Assembly: GCA_036555065.1 (NCBI GenBank)
Contig: DATBLZ010000157.1
Span: 1 to 16,648, forward strand
Source of the DNA: DATBLZ01 sp036555065
GTDB taxonomy: Bacteria > Pseudomonadota > Gammaproteobacteria > Steroidobacterales > Rariloculaceae
Direction of reading: 5' to 3'
Length of the DNA stretch: 16,648 nt
In this document: positions 13,611 to 16,648 of the stretch, in pieces
How the letters are laid out: each line of letters starts with the position of its first letter
How positions within the stretch are numbered: the stretch's first letter is position 1
Made by a program: the position numbers and the translations under genes
Notes under the pieces: generated by a model
The model's input: only the letters and a program-made list of their open reading frames with translations
Databases searched by the model: none
What the model was told of the DNA's origin: nothing

Positions 13611-15964
13611 CGAGAGGCGCGAGCCCTGGCTTGGATCGTCGCGAGTTTCTCGCGACCGCCGCCGCCGCGAACGCGGCCTTCGTGCTCGGTTTCTGGCTGC
13701 CGCCGCGCGGGGCGAAGGCCGCCGAGAACGTGACGAACGTTGGCGGCGCCGTCTGGTACGAGGACCCGGCCGTGCCCGAGGTCAACGCGTGGATCGTCAT
13801 AGAGCCCGACGATACGGTGACGATTCGCATTGCGCAGACCGAGCTCGGCCAGGGAGTCTGGACCTCGAACGCGATGATCGTCTGCGAGGAGCTCCAGTGC
13901 GATTGGCGCAAAGTGCGGCCGCAGTATGCCTCCGCGAACCGTGACGCGCGCGAGATGGCGCCCGCATGGACGCTCAACGTCATGGGCAACGGCGGCACGG
14001 ATCCGAAAGGCGGCGGCGAGCCCGCGTTCGGCACGCGCGCGCGCCCGGGCGGGCAGGGGATTCCGGACAGCCTCTATCGGCGCATGCGCACGAACGCGGC
14101 GTCGTCGGTCAAGGACGGCCGCTACTACCTCCAGCTCGCGGGCGCCGAGGCGCGCGAGCGGTTGCTGCTTGCGGCGGCAGAGCTCTGGAGCGTGCCGGTC
14201 GCCGAGCTCACGGCGAAGGACAGCGTGATCACGCACTCGGGCAGCGGCCGCACGACGACGTACGGCGCAATCGCTGAGCGCGCGGCGCAAACGCCGCATC
14301 CGCATCCGGAGGCGATCACGATCAAGTCGCCGGACCAGTGGACGCTCATGGGCACGGAGCAGAAGAATTTCGACGTGCCGATGAAAGTCACGGGCGAGAC
14401 GATCTACGGCATCGACGTTCGCTTGCCGGGGATGAAGTGGGCGGCGGTGCGCGCGTGCCCCGTCTACGGCGGCAGCGTGAAGAGCTACGACTTCGAGTCC
14501 GTTCGCGGCCTGCCGGGCGTGCGCTCGGCCATGCAATTCCCGATCCCGGACCCGGCGCTCACGCGCGGGCGAGTCTTCAGCGGTGGCGTTGCCGTCCTCG
14601 CGGATACGTGGCATCAGGCGAAGACGGCGCTCGAGCGCATGCCGATCGAGTGGCAAATTCCGGCGCAGAACGCCGCGTTCAATACCGCGAACATGCGCGC
14701 GGCGCTCGTCGCCGCGCTCGATGCGCCCGGCCGCGTGCGCGTGAATCACGGCGACGTGGACGCGGTTTTCGCGGGGGCCGACCGGATCATCGAAGCGACG
14801 TATTCGACTCCTTATTTACCGCGCGCCCGTATGGAGCCCGGCAACGCGACCGTGCTCGTGACCGACGATCGCGTCGACATCTGGATCGGCGACCAAGGCC
14901 CGCAGGAGACGCGCTTCAGCGCCGCAGAGATCACGGGCATCCCCGAAGAGAACGTCTACCTCCACATGTGCCACTTGGGCGGCGGCTTCGGCCGTAACGG
15001 CAACGGCCCCCAAGCCGAGCAGGCCCTCATGATCGCGAACGCTCACCGCGGTGTGCCGATTCATCTGCTCTGGACGCGCGAGGAGGATTTCATCGGCACG
15101 ACGTACCGCGCGATGGGCGTCGCGCGCCTCAAGGCAGTGCTCGGCGACGACGGTTTCCCCGCGGCGCTCGAGGTCCGTACGGGCATGCAGCAGGACGGCT
15201 TCGGGCCCGAGGCGTCGTTCGACGTGGTCTCGCGTTATTACGTACCGAACTATCGCTTCTCGAACCATACGACGAGCTTTCACGTGCCGGTCGGCACGCG
15301 CCGCGGCGTCGGTCAGGCCGCACACGAGTTCTATCGCGAGAGCTTCATCGACGAGCTCGCGCGCGCCGCGGGCCAGGATCCGTATCTCTATCGGCGCGAG
15401 CTCATCGCGCGCACCGGTCTGCCCTGGAAGGACGACATGATCCAAGCGCTCGACCTGGCAGCGGAGATGTCGGGCTGGGGGACGCCGCTGCCGCAAGGTA
15501 TGGCCCGCGCGATCGCGCTCGAGGAGCGGGGCGGAGAAACCGGAGGCTCGGCGACGATCAGCGCAATGGTGCACACGGTCTCCGTGAGCCGCGACGGCCG
15601 CGTGAAGCTCGAGCGCGTCGACGTCGCGCACGATGCGGGCTTCGGCCTCGTGAACCCGCTGTCCGTGAAGAAACAGATCGAAGGCCAGATCACGTGGTTC
15701 TACAACGACGCGATGCACCAAGCCTGCACGGTCGAAGAGGGCCGCATCGTCGAAAACAACTTCCATCTGTTCCCGCTGTCGCGCATCGACGAGGACCCGC
15801 CCGAGATCAACGTTCGCTTTTTCCCGACCAACCACTGGCTGATCGGCATGGGTCATGACCGCGGCACGTCCGTGCAATCCGCGATCGGCGACGCGGTATT
15901 TCAGATCACCGGCAAGCGGTTTCGAGACCTGCCTTACCGGGCCCACGACCTGAGCTGGGGCTAG
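13607..15964 (+). CDS. Mo-binding subunit of xanthine-dehydrogenase-family oxidoreductase (isoquinoline 1-oxidoreductase beta type), Tat-exported
   Basis: 785 residues. The N-terminus LDRREFLATAAAANAAFVLGF has the twin arginine (11-12) and hydrophobic stretch of a Tat signal, normal for this subfamily. Family landmarks are GQGVWTS (81-87), KVTGETIYGIDVRLPGM (about 260-276), MEP (409-411), the cofactor-binding GGGFGRN (458-464), ESFIDELARAAGQDP (about 578-592) and TGKRFRDLP near the end. Members hydroxylate N-heteroaromatics or oxidise aldehydes using a Mo-pterin cofactor; the substrate here is unknown. The family normally ends with a GxGE motif whose Glu is the catalytic base; here the matching stretch is GMGH with His750. 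R-G-V-G also stands near 566-569 where W-R-S-V-G is usual. This suggests a divergent clade. No XdhC/MocA-type maturation gene is in view. The 905-residue open frame starting at 13247 is only the read-back into the upstream gene. Confidence 0.9.
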   Translation: MTRGASPGLDRREFLATAAAANAAFVLGFWLPPRGAKAAENVTNVGGAVWYEDPAVPEVNAWIVIEPDDTVTIRIAQTELGQGVWTSNAMIVCEELQCDWRKVRPQYASANRDAREMAPAWTLNVMGNGGTDPKGGGEPAFGTRARPGGQGIPDSLYRRMRTNAASSVKDGRYYLQLAGAEARERLLLAAAELWSVPVAELTAKDSVITHSGSGRTTTYGAIAERAAQTPHPHPEAITIKSPDQWTLMGTEQKNFDVPMKVTGETIYGIDVRLPGMKWAAVRACPVYGGSVKSYDFESVRGLPGVRSAMQFPIPDPALTRGRVFSGGVAVLADTWHQAKTALERMPIEWQIPAQNAAFNTANMRAALVAALDAPGRVRVNHGDVDAVFAGADRIIEATYSTPYLPRARMEPGNATVLVTDDRVDIWIGDQGPQETRFSAAEITGIPEENVYLHMCHLGGGFGRNGNGPQAEQALMIANAHRGVPIHLLWTREEDFIGTTYRAMGVARLKAVLGDDGFPAALEVRTGMQQDGFGPEASFDVVSRYYVPNYRFSNHTTSFHVPVGTRRGVGQAAHEFYRESFIDELARAAGQDPYLYRRELIARTGLPWKDDMIQALDLAAEMSGWGTPLPQGMARAIALEERGGETGGSATISAMVHTVSVSRDGRVKLERVDVAHDAGFGLVNPLSVKKQIEGQITWFYNDAMHQACTVEEGRIVENNFHLFPLSRIDEDPPEINVRFFPTNHWLIGMGHDRGTSVQSAIGDAVFQITGKRFRDLPYRAHDLSWG

Positions 15965-15975
15965 CCCCCGAGCCG

Positions 15976-15991
15976 CGGCCGCACTGGGCCG
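15976..15991 (+). terminator. Weak possible hairpin after the molybdenum hydroxylase
   Basis: CGGCC (15976-15980) can pair with GGCCG (15987-15991) around a 6-nt loop, 11 bp after the Mo-subunit stop. No T-run follows, so at best it is a poor or Rho-assisted terminator; short GC hairpins are common by chance in this DNA. Confidence 0.2.
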
Positions 15992-16052
15992 TGTAAGGAA
16001 ATCGACGCTCTTAAGACTATTAGTTCAGTTCCGAAGGGGGAAGGACTGAACG

Positions 16053-16648
16053 ATGATTCTCGTACGCGCAGTGACCAAGCGGTTCGACCAATTCGCCGCC
16101 GTCAGCGACCTTACATTTGACGCCGACGATCGGGCGATCACGGGCCTTCTCGGCGCGAACGGCGCCGGTAAGACGACGACGTTGCGCATGATTGCCGGCG
16201 TGTTGAAGCCCGATGCAGGCGACATCTATGTTGCCGGCGAGAATCCGCAAGTCGACACCGTCGCCGCACAGAAGAGTCTCGGCGCGCTTCTCGATCACAC
16301 GGGCCTGTACCCGCGTCTCACGGCGCGCGAGAACGTCGAGTATTTCGCGAGACTGCGCGGCTTGCCGGAGGAAACGCGCGGCGACAGCATCAAGGCGCTA
16401 TTCGCCGATCTCGGGTTGACGGCGATCGCAGATCGCCCCGTTGCGGGGTTCTCGCAAGGCGAGTGCATGAAGGTCGCGCTCGGCCGCGCCTTGGTCCACC
16501 GTCCGTCGCACCTGTTGCTCGATGAGCCCGCGAACGGGCTCGATGTGCCGACCCAGCGAACGCTGCGCAACCTCCTCAGAGCGCTGCGCGATGCGGGCAC
16601 GTGCATCGTGTTTTCGAGTCACGTGCTCAGCGACGTCGAAGATCTCTG
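16053..16648 (+). CDS. natA: ABC transporter ATP-binding protein, NatA-like (3' end outside window)
   Basis: About 198 residues are visible and the frame is open to the right edge. Elements in order: Walker A GANGAGKTT (34-42), the Q-loop region near the LLDHTGLYPRLTARENV stretch, the signature FSQGECMKVALGRAL (replacing LSGGQ), Walker B LLLDEPANGLD, and the H-loop SSHVL. The F-S-x-G-x-x-M-K-V signature with this Walker B text is typical of ATPases of ABC-2 exporters such as NatA, which with the NatB permease exports sodium in Bacillus. The symbol is a family-level guess; drug, heme or lipid exporters have similar ATPases. The Q-loop Gln seems not to be at the usual place (LLDHTGLYPRLT). AAGGA at 16041-16045 lies 7 bp before the ATG, a good site. 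A permease gene is expected downstream. Confidence 0.85.
   Translation, partial: MILVRAVTKRFDQFAAVSDLTFDADDRAITGLLGANGAGKTTTLRMIAGVLKPDAGDIYVAGENPQVDTVAAQKSLGALLDHTGLYPRLTARENVEYFARLRGLPEETRGDSIKALFADLGLTAIADRPVAGFSQGECMKVALGRALVHRPSHLLLDEPANGLDVPTQRTLRNLLRALRDAGTCIVFSSHVLSDVEDL

Noticed and set aside
16018..16023. TATTAG as a -10 box for the ABC transporter gene
   Set aside because: There is no -35-like hexamer at 16-18 bp upstream (AAGGAA region), so support is too weak to list.
1..16648. Mobile elements, CRISPR arrays, defence or biosynthetic systems
   Set aside because: No transposase, integrase, repeat array, toxin-antitoxin pair or defence-type domain was seen; base composition looks even across the window.

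Overview
The window is GC-rich and densely coding. It most likely comes from a proteobacterium, probably an environmental gammaproteobacterium of the Steroidobacter/Nevskia/Woeseia kind. The pointers are: a DUF6152 protein beside its frequent HSIGxWEGDTL-type partner; a GGDEF-EAL receptor; an FHA protein carrying the FLxELxRRKVxRV membrane N-terminus common in gammaproteobacteria; a tRNA with encoded CCA; and a kinase-TolB fusion. This placement is inferred from protein flavour. No 16S or other phylogenetic marker is present.

Layout. (1) 1-725, + strand: the 3' end of a conserved hypothetical gene and a small exported DUF6152 protein. (2) 746-3472, - strand: a membrane-bound bifunctional-looking cyclic-di-GMP enzyme (two TM, HAMP, GAF-like, GGDEF, EAL), tail to tail with region 1. 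(3) 3632-3708: tRNA-Arg(TCG), followed 49 bp later, with no visible terminator, by (4) five tightly packed + strand genes (3758-9628), all with predicted signal peptides. They encode a lectin-like protein, a 125-aa orphan, an M20 metallopeptidase, a PQQ dehydrogenase with an N-terminal cytochrome c domain, and an alpha/beta hydrolase. (5) 9665-10291, - strand: a membrane-anchored FHA protein, divergent from (6) 10345-13086, a Ser/Thr kinase with one TM and a periplasmic TolB-like propeller. (7) 13134-15964: a two-gene molybdenum hydroxylase of the isoquinoline 1-oxidoreductase type ([2Fe-2S] subunit plus Tat-exported Mo subunit). (8) 16053 to the window end: the start of a NatA-like ABC transporter ATPase.

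How the parts may work together (inference). The exported enzymes of region 4 look like a periplasmic catabolic set: an esterase and a peptidase/amidase would release a substrate that the quinoprotein oxidises, passing electrons through its own haem to the respiratory chain. The molybdenum hydroxylase is a second periplasmic oxidation system. The kinase/FHA pair forms a local phosphothreonine signalling module in which the propeller could sense a periplasmic cue.

No mobile element, CRISPR array, phage or defence system was seen. The most unusual single observation is that the Mo subunit has His750 where the family normally carries its catalytic Glu (GxGE becomes GMGH). No intergenic gap exceeds 160 bp.
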